A DNA stretch of 64,000 nucleotides from positions 1 through 64,000 of the forward strand of contig NZ_JAAABL010000011.1 of NCBI RefSeq assembly GCF_009900765.1. The letters run 5' to 3'. The notes beneath the pieces were generated by a model that worked only from the letters and a program-made list of their open reading frames with translations, did not search any database and was not told the origin of the DNA. Shown piece by piece: positions 53,010-61,392 of this stretch (within the stretch, counting starts at the first letter, position 1; each line of letters begins with the position of its first letter). The translations under genes were made by a program, and so were the position numbers. Origin of the DNA: Rhodovarius lipocyclicus. Lineage in GTDB: Bacteria > Pseudomonadota > Alphaproteobacteria > Acetobacterales > Acetobacteraceae.

Positions 53010-53618
53010 TCAGGGCGCGCCGGGCCCGCTGGAGGTCCGCAGCGTGGCGGAATCGATGGTGACCTGGAAGGGCAGCAGCATCTCGTCGCTGCCCGAGCCC
53101 AGCGGCGAGAAATCGAGATAGCCGCTATAGGAGATCCAGGGCGCCCGGCCCTCGGCGATGATCTGCTCGAACAGGTTCTGGGGGGTGTCGATGCCGTCGA
53201 TCTCCGGCCGGCCCAGCACGCCCGCCGCGAAGAAGGCCCGCGAGGCATGGGTCGAGCAGTTGTTCCCCGCGATCCGGAAGCCATCGGTCTTGGCCTTCAT
53301 CGCGTACCAGCTGCCCTGGAACGCCTTGGCCCTGGCCGCGCCCACATTCAGCACCAGCACTGTGGACTGGCACGGAAAGGCCCGCGCATCCGTCATGTTG
53401 ACGTAGTGGGGCCGCCGCGCCGCGAAATTTGAGTAGGCATAGACATAGCCATTGCCGACCAGCCCATCCCCGAAATACCCGACCGGCGCGCCCGAAGGCA
53501 GGACGCAGTCGCTGTGCCCGCCCCCTTCCTCGGCCGGGGCGGTGTGGGAGGTCTTGAAGCGGACGACGTATCCGATATGCCCGGGTTTTCCGAAGGGCAA
53601 TGTATAGGTGGTTGCCAT
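53010..53618 (-). CDS. Permuted NlpC/P60 or LRAT-like cysteine-enzyme candidate
   Basis: A 202-residue protein with no recognised family name. The order of possible catalytic residues fits permuted papain-like folds: His14 in KPGHIGYVVRF near the N-terminus and Cys121 in RIAGNNCSTHASRAFFAAG. The GHIGY and NC patterns are like those of LRAT and YiiX-type enzymes. No signal peptide is seen. Such enzymes act on lipids, peptides or cell-wall fragments. It is convergent with fabI; the gap upstream of it (319 bp) separates it from the NCS2 permease. Confidence 0.6.
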   Translation of the reverse strand: MATTYTLPFGKPGHIGYVVRFKTSHTAPAEEGGGHSDCVLPSGAPVGYFGDGLVGNGYVYAYSNFAARRPHYVNMTDARAFPCQSTVLVLNVGAARAKAFQGSWYAMKAKTDGFRIAGNNCSTHASRAFFAAGVLGRPEIDGIDTPQNLFEQIIAEGRAPWISYSGYLDFSPLGSGSDEMLLPFQVTIDSATLRTSSGPGAP

Positions 53619-53937
53619 GAGGCAGGCTCCGCGAAGTCACGCCAAGCAGAACAGGGCAGGATGTCTGTGAAAGGCCGCGATCTTCTGAAAGGCGATCATG
53701 GAAAGAATGGGGCGGGACTGGGGTTTTCACCACATGTTGAGATGAACGGGCGCGCCGGCTGCCCGCGCGGACCCGCCTGATAGGTGGATGCCGCGCCGAA
53801 ATCATCGCCCGATCGAGGGATGCGGGGCGTGAAAATGGCCGGGCGGGCCATGCCGGGGCGGCGTGCCGGGCTTGGCAAACTGGCGCCGATGGCCCCAGCA
53901 TGCCATTGATGCAGAATACAAAATCCCGGCGGGTGTG
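53619..53937. other. Intergenic region between two divergent genes
   Basis: This 319-bp gap holds the control regions of the LRAT-like gene and the permease. TTGATGCAGAATACAAAATCC (near 53906-53926) is a locally AT-rich stretch just before the permease start and is the best promoter area. No repeat, small gene or structured RNA was recognised. Confidence 0.35.
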
Positions 53938-55674
53938 ATGGCGTCAGATCTTTTCCGGCTGCCCGCCTGGGCCGACCGCACCCGCGACCGCCCGGCGCGC
54001 CGCCCGCCCGACCTGCTGCATGGGCTGGAGGACTGGCCGCAACCCCTGCAAGGCTTGGCCCTGGCCTTGCAACAGGTGGCGCTGCAATCCGTCTATTGGC
54101 TGCTGCCGGGGCTGGCGGCCACCGCCTATGGGCTGGGGCCCGAGGGCGCGATGGGCATGATCTGTCTGTGCCTGGTCGCCACGGCGGTGGGCGGGGTGCT
54201 GCATGGGCTGTGGAAGGGGCCGGTGGGCTCGGGCTATGCGCTGCCCAACGTGCCCACGCCGGTGATGCTGGGCAGCTATTTGGCGGCGGCCTCGGCCGGG
54301 ATTTCCTTCGCCGCGGCCGGCGCCACCCTGACAGTGGCGGCGTTGCTGGTGCTGGCGCTGTTCCTGGCCGTGCCGCGCCTGCTGGGGCTGATCCCGGCGG
54401 AGCTGAGCGGCGTGGTCGTGTTCATGATCGGCGTCAGCCTGTTGCCGCGCGCGCTGGACCTGGCGCTGCGCAGCGGCGGCCGCATGCCCCAGGGGCAATC
54501 CCTGCTGCTGATGCTCGGCATCGTGGGGCTGATGGTGGTGGCGGTGATCCTGCGCTGGCCGCTGTCGCGCTTCGCCGTGATCCTGGGCGGGGCGGTGGGC
54601 TGCGGCCTGGCCCTGGCGCTGACCGAGGGCAGCGACGGCAGCCAGAAATTCCTCGCCGCCGCCCCCTGGTTCGCCCTGCCCCGGCCGGTCTTGCCGGATT
54701 TCACGGGCATCACCCCGGGGCTGCTGCTGGTCACGGTGGTGGGGTGCCTGTGCTGCCTGCCGTCATGGCTGGGGGATCTGCTGACCTTCCAGCGCACGCT
54801 GGATGCCGGCTGGACCCGGCCGGACCCGGCACCCTTGCGGCGCGGCGTGGTGGCGGGCCTGTTGTCCATGGCGCTGTCCGGGCTGTTCGGGGGGTTCGGG
54901 GCGGGCACGTCCTCGGCCTGCGTGGGGCTGGCGGTGTCCACCCGCTCGCTCAGCCGGGTCATCACCTTCATCGGCTCCGGCATTCTGCTGCTGCTCGCGT
55001 GCTCGCCGAAGCTGGTGGCGCTGTTCGTGCTGATGCCGGGGCCGGTGGCCGCCGCCATGGTGGCCTTCGTGGGCTGCTTCATGCTGGCGGGCGGCACGGC
55101 GCTGATGACCGCGCGGGTGCTCGACCCCCGCCGCACCTGCTGCGTGGGGATGGGCCTCGCCGCCGGCCTGATGGCGCTGGCCCGGCCCGACCTGTTCCTG
55201 GCCTACATGCCGCAGGCCCTGGTCTCTCCCGTCACGCTGTCCTTCTGCACGGCCTTCCTGCTGCATCTGCTGACGCTGCCGATGGTGAAGCGCCGGACCA
55301 GCGCCACCGTGGCGCTGGAGGCACGCTCCTTCGACGCCTTCGTGCAGGAGATGGCGGGACTGTGGGCCCTGCGCCGCGCCACGGCGGACACGATCAGCCA
55401 CGCGCTGCTGGAACTGGCCGAGATCCTGATGGCGCGCGGGCTGGAGAAAGCCACGCTGCGCGCCAGCTTCTCCGACGGGCTGGTGCGGGTCACGATCATG
55501 CACGAAGGCCCGGTGCTGCCCACGCCCAGCATGCGGCCGCGCGCGGAAGACCTGGCCGGCAGCGCCGCGGCGCAGGAAAGCTTCGCCATGTGGCTGGCGG
55601 CGCGGGAGGCGGTGGAATGCCACCGGCGCAGCCGGAACGGGGTGTCGAGCGTGACGCTGGAGTTCAGGGATTGA
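53938..55674 (+). CDS. NCS2-family nucleobase permease with C-terminal Bergerat-like domain
   Basis: A 578-residue protein. Residues about 20-445 form the multi-helix nucleobase:cation symporter-2 core (xanthine/uracil permeases): ALQSVYWLLPGLAATAYGLG, AELSGVVVFMIGVSLLPRAL and the substrate-site region SGLFGGFGAGTSSACVGLAV. Residues about 450-578 are soluble and resemble a histidine-kinase-like ATPase fold: DTISHALLELAEILM in the N-box position, TIMHEGPVLPTP in the G1-box position and a closing strand GVSSVTLEF. The usual Asn of the N-box appears replaced and the ATP loop is weak, so it may be degenerate. Start at 53938; a GTG at 53935 is also possible. Confidence 0.8.
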   Translation: MASDLFRLPAWADRTRDRPARRPPDLLHGLEDWPQPLQGLALALQQVALQSVYWLLPGLAATAYGLGPEGAMGMICLCLVATAVGGVLHGLWKGPVGSGYALPNVPTPVMLGSYLAAASAGISFAAAGATLTVAALLVLALFLAVPRLLGLIPAELSGVVVFMIGVSLLPRALDLALRSGGRMPQGQSLLLMLGIVGLMVVAVILRWPLSRFAVILGGAVGCGLALALTEGSDGSQKFLAAAPWFALPRPVLPDFTGITPGLLLVTVVGCLCCLPSWLGDLLTFQRTLDAGWTRPDPAPLRRGVVAGLLSMALSGLFGGFGAGTSSACVGLAVSTRSLSRVITFIGSGILLLLACSPKLVALFVLMPGPVAAAMVAFVGCFMLAGGTALMTARVLDPRRTCCVGMGLAAGLMALARPDLFLAYMPQALVSPVTLSFCTAFLLHLLTLPMVKRRTSATVALEARSFDAFVQEMAGLWALRRATADTISHALLELAEILMARGLEKATLRASFSDGLVRVTIMHEGPVLPTPSMRPRAEDLAGSAAAQESFAMWLAAREAVECHRRSRNGVSSVTLEFRD

Positions 55675-55691
55675 GAGGGGCGTCGCCCCTC
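55675..55691. terminator. Hairpin between convergent permease and GMC genes
   Basis: GAGGGGCG and CGCCCCTC form perfect 8-bp arms around a single T, starting right after the permease stop. It could stop transcription from both sides; there is no T-run. Confidence 0.45.
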
Positions 55692-55719
55692 CCGAAACCT
55701 CCCGCCGGGCGGAGCCCCC

Positions 55720-57285
55720 TTATGCCGCCGCCATCTTCCGGGCCAGCCATTCCCCGATCATCACGCAGGTGAAGTGCGTGTTGGCCCGGCAATCGGTCGG
55801 CATGATCGCGGCGTCCGCCACGCGCAGCCCTTCCAGGCCTTTCACGCGCAGGTCCGGGTCCACCACGCCGCGCGGGTCTTCATAGGCGGTCATTTTGCAG
55901 GTGCCCGCGGCATGCTGTATGTCGCCGGCCTGCTCCAGCATCAGCTGGTCCAGCGTCTCCGGCGGCAGGCCGGCGGCCTCCCGCATCGAGAGCTGGGTCT
56001 CACCGAAGGTGATGCTGTGCGCGATGCCGGCCAGGGTGGGCTGTTCGGCCAGGTCGGCCAGGCGGCGGATGGCGTCGCGCATGCGCAGCCGGTCGCGCGC
56101 GTCGTCCAGCATGTTCTCCTCGACGGTCGGGTCGATCTCCGGGTCGGCGGAGCGCAGGGTGATTTCCCCGCGGGAGAAGGCGTTGTACAGCCCCGCCGCC
56201 ACGGCGCCGTCCGGGTTGGGCACGTCGCCCGCCGGCAGGTTGCGGTGGTTGAAGCCGATCAGGATCATGTCCCGCTCGCCCCCGCCCCCCAGCCCCGAGG
56301 TATAGGTCACGCAGCAATTGGTGTGCCGCGCGGAGGGGTCCTTGCAGGCCAGCTCCTCCTTCAACGCGATGGTGGCGCGCAGCACCGGGTGGTCCATGAA
56401 GTGCTTGCCCACATGGGGCATGTCCCGCACCACCGGAATGCCAAGCGCGGCGAGTTCAGCGGCGGGGCCGAGGCCCGAGCGCAGCAGGATGGCCGGCGAA
56501 TGCACCGCACCCGCGCACAGCACGATCTCGCGGCCCGAAATCTCCTGCCAGACGCCATCCAGGCGCACGCGCAGGCCGGTGGCGCGGCCCTGGCTCACCA
56601 GCACCTTGTCCACCAGCGCGCCGCCCCGGATCTCCAGGTTCGCGCGGCCACGGGCGGGTTCCAGATAGCCGTCATTGGTCGTGACGCGCTGCAGCCCCCG
56701 GCTGTTGATGGGATAGCAGGCGACACCCTCGCCCTCGGCCGCGTTCACATCCGGGTTCCAGGGATAGCCGAGTGCCAGCGCCGCGTCGCGCAGGCCCTTG
56801 TCCACCGGGCCCCATGTCTCCTGCGGGGCGCGATAGACGGGGATGGGGCCGCCCTGGCCGTGATGGGGCACGCCGGCCATTTCCGGGTCGTCCTCCATCT
56901 TGGCGAACAGGGGCAGCACTTCCTTCGCGGACCAGCCCTCGCAGCCGGCCTCGGCCCAGCCGTCGAAGGCGGCGGCGACACCCCAGATGGCGATCTGGGC
57001 ATTGACCAGGGAGGACCCGCCCAGCGCCTTGCCGCGCCAGTAGAATTTCGGCTCCTGCGCCTTGGTGCGCCGGGTCATCAGCCCGGGCCACTGCCATTCG
57101 GCCTGGTGGCGCGGGTCGTGCATGAAGGGGATGATATTGGCCGAGCGCGCGGCGGCGGGGGCCTCGGCGGCGCGCCAGTCGCGCCCTGCCTCCAGCAGCA
57201 GCACACGGCGCTTGGGGTCCTCGGACAGGCGCCCGGCCAGGGCGGCACCGGCGGAACCGGCGCCCACGACGATCACATCATACAT
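55720..57285 (-). CDS. GMC-family FAD oxidoreductase (choline dehydrogenase-like)
   Basis: A 521-residue flavoprotein of the glucose-methanol-choline family. The FAD fold VIVVGAGSAGAALAGRL starts the protein, RGKALGGSSLVNAQIAIWG is the first family signature, and GAVHSPAILLRSGLGPAAEL is the second. The catalytic pair is represented by DIQHAAGTCKM and the C-terminal ANTHFTCVMIGEWLA. It oxidises an alcohol to an aldehyde or acid. Start at 57285 (MYDVIVVG). It lies 57 bp downstream of a peptide-type binding protein gene on the same strand, perhaps acting on the imported compound. Confidence 0.93.
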   Translation of the reverse strand: MYDVIVVGAGSAGAALAGRLSEDPKRRVLLLEAGRDWRAAEAPAAARSANIIPFMHDPRHQAEWQWPGLMTRRTKAQEPKFYWRGKALGGSSLVNAQIAIWGVAAAFDGWAEAGCEGWSAKEVLPLFAKMEDDPEMAGVPHHGQGGPIPVYRAPQETWGPVDKGLRDAALALGYPWNPDVNAAEGEGVACYPINSRGLQRVTTNDGYLEPARGRANLEIRGGALVDKVLVSQGRATGLRVRLDGVWQEISGREIVLCAGAVHSPAILLRSGLGPAAELAALGIPVVRDMPHVGKHFMDHPVLRATIALKEELACKDPSARHTNCCVTYTSGLGGGGERDMILIGFNHRNLPAGDVPNPDGAVAAGLYNAFSRGEITLRSADPEIDPTVEENMLDDARDRLRMRDAIRRLADLAEQPTLAGIAHSITFGETQLSMREAAGLPPETLDQLMLEQAGDIQHAAGTCKMTAYEDPRGVVDPDLRVKGLEGLRVADAAIMPTDCRANTHFTCVMIGEWLARKMAAA

Positions 57286-57314
57286 GCGCGTTCTTTCAGA
57301 CTGGATGAGAGTGT

Positions 57315-57336
57315 GGGGCGGCGGGGGCGCCGCCCC
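57315..57336 (-). terminator. Hairpin between binding-protein and GMC genes
   Basis: GGGGCGGC and GCCGCCCC pair (8 bp) around GGGGGC, just beyond the stop of the binding protein gene. It may lower expression of the downstream GMC gene. Confidence 0.4.
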
Positions 57337-57342
57337 CATGCA

Positions 57343-58920
57343 TCACCGCTTCTCGACGTTCCAGAACAGCGGAATCGCCGAGGGGATCAGGTTGCGCAGC
57401 GTGTTGCGATAGGCGGCGGGCTGCGCGAACTGCCCCCAGGGCACGGCCACGCCCTGGCTGTAGACGATCTCCTGGATCTCGCCCGCGATGGCGCGGCGCG
57501 CTTCCGCGTTGGGCGCGCGGGCGAAGGCGCCGAACAGTTCCGTCATGCGCGGGAAGCACATGAAGCCGGCGCCGCCCGAATCCTGGCAGTTGAAGTTGAT
57601 GACCGAATTGGTCAGCGGGTTGCCCAGATCGACGTTCAGCGCGTGCACGCCATAGGCATGCCAGCCCTCGCGCCGGGTGCGGCGGGCCAGCAGCGTGGCC
57701 CAATCCGTCACCTGCGCGTCCACGTTGAAGCCGGCGCGGCGCATGCGGTCGGCCAGGATCTCGGTGGAGACGCGCGCGGCCTCCAGGTCCGACGCCACCA
57801 TCAGCACGATGGGTTCGTTGTTGTAGCGCGTGGCGCGCAGGGCGGCGCGGGCGGCCTCGATGGAGGGGTTGGCCAGGGCCGCGATGCCGGCGTCGGATTC
57901 ATTGGGCCCACCGCAGGTGAAGAAGGCCGGGCAGGTGCGGGCATAGCGCTGGTCCAGGCCGAAGCCCGCCATCACCTCACCCTGGTCCACCAGCCGCAGC
58001 AGCACGGCGCGGATGGCGGGGTCGTTGAAGGGGGGGGCCGCGTGGTTCAGCCGGAAATGGCCGGTGAACATGTGCGCGCCGGTGAAGTTCTGCACCGTGA
58101 TGCGGCGGTCGCGCTCGAAGCTGCGCAGCAGGTCGAAGGGCGCGTACTGCATGTAGTCGATCTCGCCGGCCTGCAGCGCCGCGGCGGCGGTGCCGCCATC
58201 CGGCACCACCCGGATGTCCAGCGCGTCGATCAGCACGCGCTTGCCGCCGGCCAGGAAGTCCGCGGGCTCATCGCGCGGCACATAGTTGGGGTTGCGGCGC
58301 AGCAGCATGCGGTCGCCCGGCCGGTGGTCGGCGCGGGAATAGATGAAAGGGCCGGAGCCCACGATCTCCGTGATGCGCTCCGTGCCCGGGGTGCGGGCCA
58401 GGCGTTCCGGCATGATGAAGGGGGTGGGAGAGGCCATGGTGCCGAGCGTCTCGATCACCAGCCCGTAGGGTTCCTTCAGCACCAGCACGAAGGTCTTGTC
58501 GTCCCGCGCGGTCAGGCTTTCGGTCACGTCCATCAGCCGCCCGCCCAGCGCGGCCCGCGTGGCCCAGCGCCGCAGGGAGGCCACGACATCGCGCGCCGTC
58601 ACCGGGCTGCCGTCATGGAAACTCAGGCCGTCGCGCAGCGTGAAGGTCCAGGTCAGCCCGTCGGCCGAGACGGTGTGCCCGCGCACCATCTGCGGGCGGT
58701 AGTTGAAGTTGCTGTCGGGCGCATACAGGGTGTCGAACACCATGTAGCCGAAGGTGCGGGTGATGTAGGCGCCGATATAATGCGGGTCGAGCGTGACGAT
58801 CTCGGCCTCCAGCACGGCGGTCAGGTTCGCGGCGGGGGCGGGTTTCGGCGCCCCGGTCAGGCCCGCCAGGGCCAGGCCCACGCCCAGGGCCATGCCGCCC
58901 AGCCTTCTCATCACACGCAT
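57343..58920 (-). CDS. ABC transporter substrate-binding protein, peptide/opine type (SBP_bac_5)
   Basis: A 525-residue periplasmic protein. The signal MRRLGGMALGVGLALAGLTG leads to LTAVLEAEIVTLDPHYIGAY and FDTLYAPDSNFNYRPQMVRG. Family landmarks are LRDGLSFHDGSPVTARDVVASL and IVGSGPFIY. It is a paralogue of the binding protein at 32598-34190 (shared FDTLY, GPF and N-terminal LDP blocks). No permease or ATPase of this type is adjacent. It lies in a minus-strand run between the hydroxyacid dehydrogenase and GMC genes. Confidence 0.92.
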   Translation of the reverse strand: MRVMRRLGGMALGVGLALAGLTGAPKPAPAANLTAVLEAEIVTLDPHYIGAYITRTFGYMVFDTLYAPDSNFNYRPQMVRGHTVSADGLTWTFTLRDGLSFHDGSPVTARDVVASLRRWATRAALGGRLMDVTESLTARDDKTFVLVLKEPYGLVIETLGTMASPTPFIMPERLARTPGTERITEIVGSGPFIYSRADHRPGDRMLLRRNPNYVPRDEPADFLAGGKRVLIDALDIRVVPDGGTAAAALQAGEIDYMQYAPFDLLRSFERDRRITVQNFTGAHMFTGHFRLNHAAPPFNDPAIRAVLLRLVDQGEVMAGFGLDQRYARTCPAFFTCGGPNESDAGIAALANPSIEAARAALRATRYNNEPIVLMVASDLEAARVSTEILADRMRRAGFNVDAQVTDWATLLARRTRREGWHAYGVHALNVDLGNPLTNSVINFNCQDSGGAGFMCFPRMTELFGAFARAPNAEARRAIAGEIQEIVYSQGVAVPWGQFAQPAAYRNTLRNLIPSAIPLFWNVEKR

Positions 58921-59037
58921 CGTTCAGGTCCCCGTTGTTCCGGGGCTGGATGCTGTGGGCGGTAACCGGTGGTGTCAACGCGGCGGCCGGGCGGCCTGGG
59001 GCGGGGCGGGCGGATGCCCCGCCCCGTTTGGCGGCAA

Positions 59038-59979
59038 TCAGGCCGCGCGGTGCTCCGGAATGGGCGAGGCCACGGGCTGCCCGGCCAGGAATTGCGCCAC
59101 GTTCTTCCGCAGCAGCTCGATCGAGGCCTCCCGCACCTCCGGCGCCCAGGAGGCCATGTGCGGCGTCAGGATCACGTTCTGCAGCGTGCAGAGCGCGGGC
59201 GGGATCTTCGGCTCTTCCTCGAACACGTCCAGGGCCGCGCCCAGGATGGTGCGCTCCGTCAGGGCCGCGATCAGGGCCTCGGTGTCCACCACGCTGCCGC
59301 GGCCGATATTCACCAGCAGCCCCTTGGGGCCCAGCGCCTTCAGCACCGCAGCGTTCACCATGTGGAAGGTGGCGGCCCCGCCGGGGGCGGCGACGATCAG
59401 GTGGTCCACCTCGGTGGCCAACGCCAGCACATCGGGCACATGCCGCCAGGGCAGATGCGCGCGCGGGGTGCGGGTGGTGTAGCTGATGCGCATGTCGAAG
59501 GCCTCGGCGCGGCGGGCGATGCGCTCGCCGATGCCGCCCAGGCCGATGATGCCCAGATGCTTGCCGGTGGCGGTGGGGCGGGGGCCGAGGTCGTTGCGCC
59601 AGGTGCCCTGGCGGGCCAGGCGGTCCGCGCGCGGAATGTCGCGCATCAGCGCCAGCAGCAGGCCCATGGCGTGGTCGGCCACGGCCGCCGCGTTGGTGCC
59701 GGCGCCATGGGTCACGATCAGCCCGCGCGCCAGCGCCGCCTTCACGTCGATGTTCTCATACCCCGTGCCCAGGCAGCAGATCAGGCCCAGCCCGGGCAGC
59801 AGGTCCATCTGCGCCGCGCTCGCCCCGGTGAAGCCGGAGGTGACCAGGATGCGCGCGCGGGCGCGGATTTCGGGGTCCAGGCCCTCGATGCCTGTCTTGT
59901 GCGCTTCATGGATGGTGAACCCCTCGCCCAGCACATCCCGGTAGGCGGGGGAATCCGACAACAACACCACATCCGTCAT
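59038..59979 (-). CDS. D-2-hydroxyacid dehydrogenase
   Basis: A 313-residue NAD(P)-dependent dehydrogenase of the D-isomer family. The nucleotide site is LGIIGLGGIGERIARRAEAF near residue 150. Catalytic Arg is in LLVNIGRGSVVDTEALIAAL, Glu in ALDVFEEEPKIP and His in VILTPHMASW. It interconverts 2-ketoacids and D-2-hydroxyacids such as glyoxylate/hydroxypyruvate. Start at 59979 (MTDVVLLSDS). It follows the MFS gene by 26 bp on the same strand and probably belongs to the same transcript. Confidence 0.94.
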   Translation of the reverse strand: MTDVVLLSDSPAYRDVLGEGFTIHEAHKTGIEGLDPEIRARARILVTSGFTGASAAQMDLLPGLGLICCLGTGYENIDVKAALARGLIVTHGAGTNAAAVADHAMGLLLALMRDIPRADRLARQGTWRNDLGPRPTATGKHLGIIGLGGIGERIARRAEAFDMRISYTTRTPRAHLPWRHVPDVLALATEVDHLIVAAPGGAATFHMVNAAVLKALGPKGLLVNIGRGSVVDTEALIAALTERTILGAALDVFEEEPKIPPALCTLQNVILTPHMASWAPEVREASIELLRKNVAQFLAGQPVASPIPEHRAA

Positions 59980-60005
59980 ATCGACACTCTCTTCTCGGTA
60001 GGAAC

Positions 60006-61385
60006 TCAGGAACTCTTCACCGCGACGCGCAGCATGCTGACGGCGGCGGCCAGCAGCGCGATGGTGGCACCGCCCAGCAGCGCCGCCATGCCCCCCGCAT
60101 CGCCCAGCGAGGCCAGCAGCAGGGCGGCCAGCGCCGCCCCCAGGGATTGCCCCAGCATGCGCGCGGTGCCCAGCATGCCACTGGCGGCCCCGCTGCGCCC
60201 AGGCGGGGCGGTGCTGATCAGCACCCGGTTGTTGGGCGACTGGAAACAGCCGAAGCCCAGCCCGCACAGCATCATCCGCCAGCCCACATCCCAGGCTGCC
60301 GCTTGGTCCGGCAGCAGCCCCAGCCCCGCCAGCCCCGCCGCGAACAGCAGCAGCCCGATGGCCCCCAGCAGCCCGGTGGAGATGCGGTCCGCCAGCCAGC
60401 CCGCCGCCACCGCGCTGGCCATGGAGGCAGCGGGCCAGGGCGCCATCAGCAGCCCGATCATGGCCGCCCCGCCGGCGGCGTGGCGCTCCAGGAAAAACGG
60501 CAGCGCCACCAGCGCCAGCATCTGCGCCGTGAAGGAGGAGATGGAGACCAGCACCGACAGCCGGAACAGCGGGATGCGGAACAGGTCGACCGGCAGCATG
60601 GGGGCGGCGCGCCCCGTTTCCCGCAGCACCAGCAGCGTGCCGGCGGCCAGGCACAGCACGGCCTGCGCCGCCACCAGCCAGGCCGGGTGCCCTTGCGCCA
60701 ATGCATTCGCGGTGGACAGGAAACTGCCGATGGTCAGCGCGCTGAGCGCGGCCTCCGCCGGGTCGAACTTGCGATGGGCGCGCGGCGTTTCCGGGATGGA
60801 GAGCAGCGCCAGCACCAGTGCCACGAGCCCGATCGGCACATTCACCAGGAACAGCCAGTGCCAGCCCCCCAGCGCCAGCAGCGCCGAGCCCAGCGGCGGG
60901 CCCACCGTGGCCGAGACGCTGGCGATGAAGCCGTTGATCCCCACCCCCTGGCCCAGCAGCCGGCGCGGATAGACGAAGCGCAGGATGGCGATGTTCACGC
61001 CCAATATGCCCGCGCTGCCCAGCCCCTGCAGGACGCGCCAGGCGGTCAGGCTGGCCAGCGATCCCGCCTGCGCCGCGCCCAGCGAGGCCAGGGTGAAGGC
61101 CACCAGCCCGGTCAGATAGACACGGCGATAGCCATAGATCTCGCCCAGCGCGGCGAAGGGCAGCAGGCAGGCCGCCATCGCCACCTGAAAGGCGCTGACG
61201 ACCCAGATCGCCTCGCTGGGCGTGGTCTGCAATTCGCGCCCCAGCACCGGCAGGGCCACGTTGATGATGCTGGCGCTGACGGCGGACAGGAACACCGCCA
61301 TCGCCATGGTCGCGATGGCCAGGTAGCGCTGCGGCGTGGGGATGCCGTCCTCTCCCTGGGCGACAATCCTGGGGGCCAGGATCAT
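60006..61385 (-). CDS. MFS transporter, DHA2 type (drug:H+ antiporter)
   Basis: A 459-residue inner-membrane protein with about 12-14 helices of the EmrB/QacA type. Recognised blocks are VFLSAVSASIINVALPVLGRELQ (helix 1, DHA2 style), WVVSAFQVAMAACLLPFAALGEIYGYRR (helix 2 and loop), and WRVLQGLGSAGILGVNIAI (helix 4). Start at 61385 (MILAPRIV). It lies 7 bp after the ATPase gene stop, which places it in the ABC operon. It could export a substrate or product of this pathway. Confidence 0.92.
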   Translation of the reverse strand: MILAPRIVAQGEDGIPTPQRYLAIATMAMAVFLSAVSASIINVALPVLGRELQTTPSEAIWVVSAFQVAMAACLLPFAALGEIYGYRRVYLTGLVAFTLASLGAAQAGSLASLTAWRVLQGLGSAGILGVNIAILRFVYPRRLLGQGVGINGFIASVSATVGPPLGSALLALGGWHWLFLVNVPIGLVALVLALLSIPETPRAHRKFDPAEAALSALTIGSFLSTANALAQGHPAWLVAAQAVLCLAAGTLLVLRETGRAAPMLPVDLFRIPLFRLSVLVSISSFTAQMLALVALPFFLERHAAGGAAMIGLLMAPWPAASMASAVAAGWLADRISTGLLGAIGLLLFAAGLAGLGLLPDQAAAWDVGWRMMLCGLGFGCFQSPNNRVLISTAPPGRSGAASGMLGTARMLGQSLGAALAALLLASLGDAGGMAALLGGATIALLAAAVSMLRVAVKSS

Positions 61386-61392
61386 GGGCGGA

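Noticed and set aside
53514-53780. An 88-residue gene in the gap before the permease
   Set aside because: It overlaps the 5' part of the minus-strand LRAT-like gene and shows no recognisable domain.
55774-58965. 1063-codon plus-strand frame opposite the GMC and binding-protein genes
   Set aside because: Antisense shadow; both minus-strand genes carry full family motifs.
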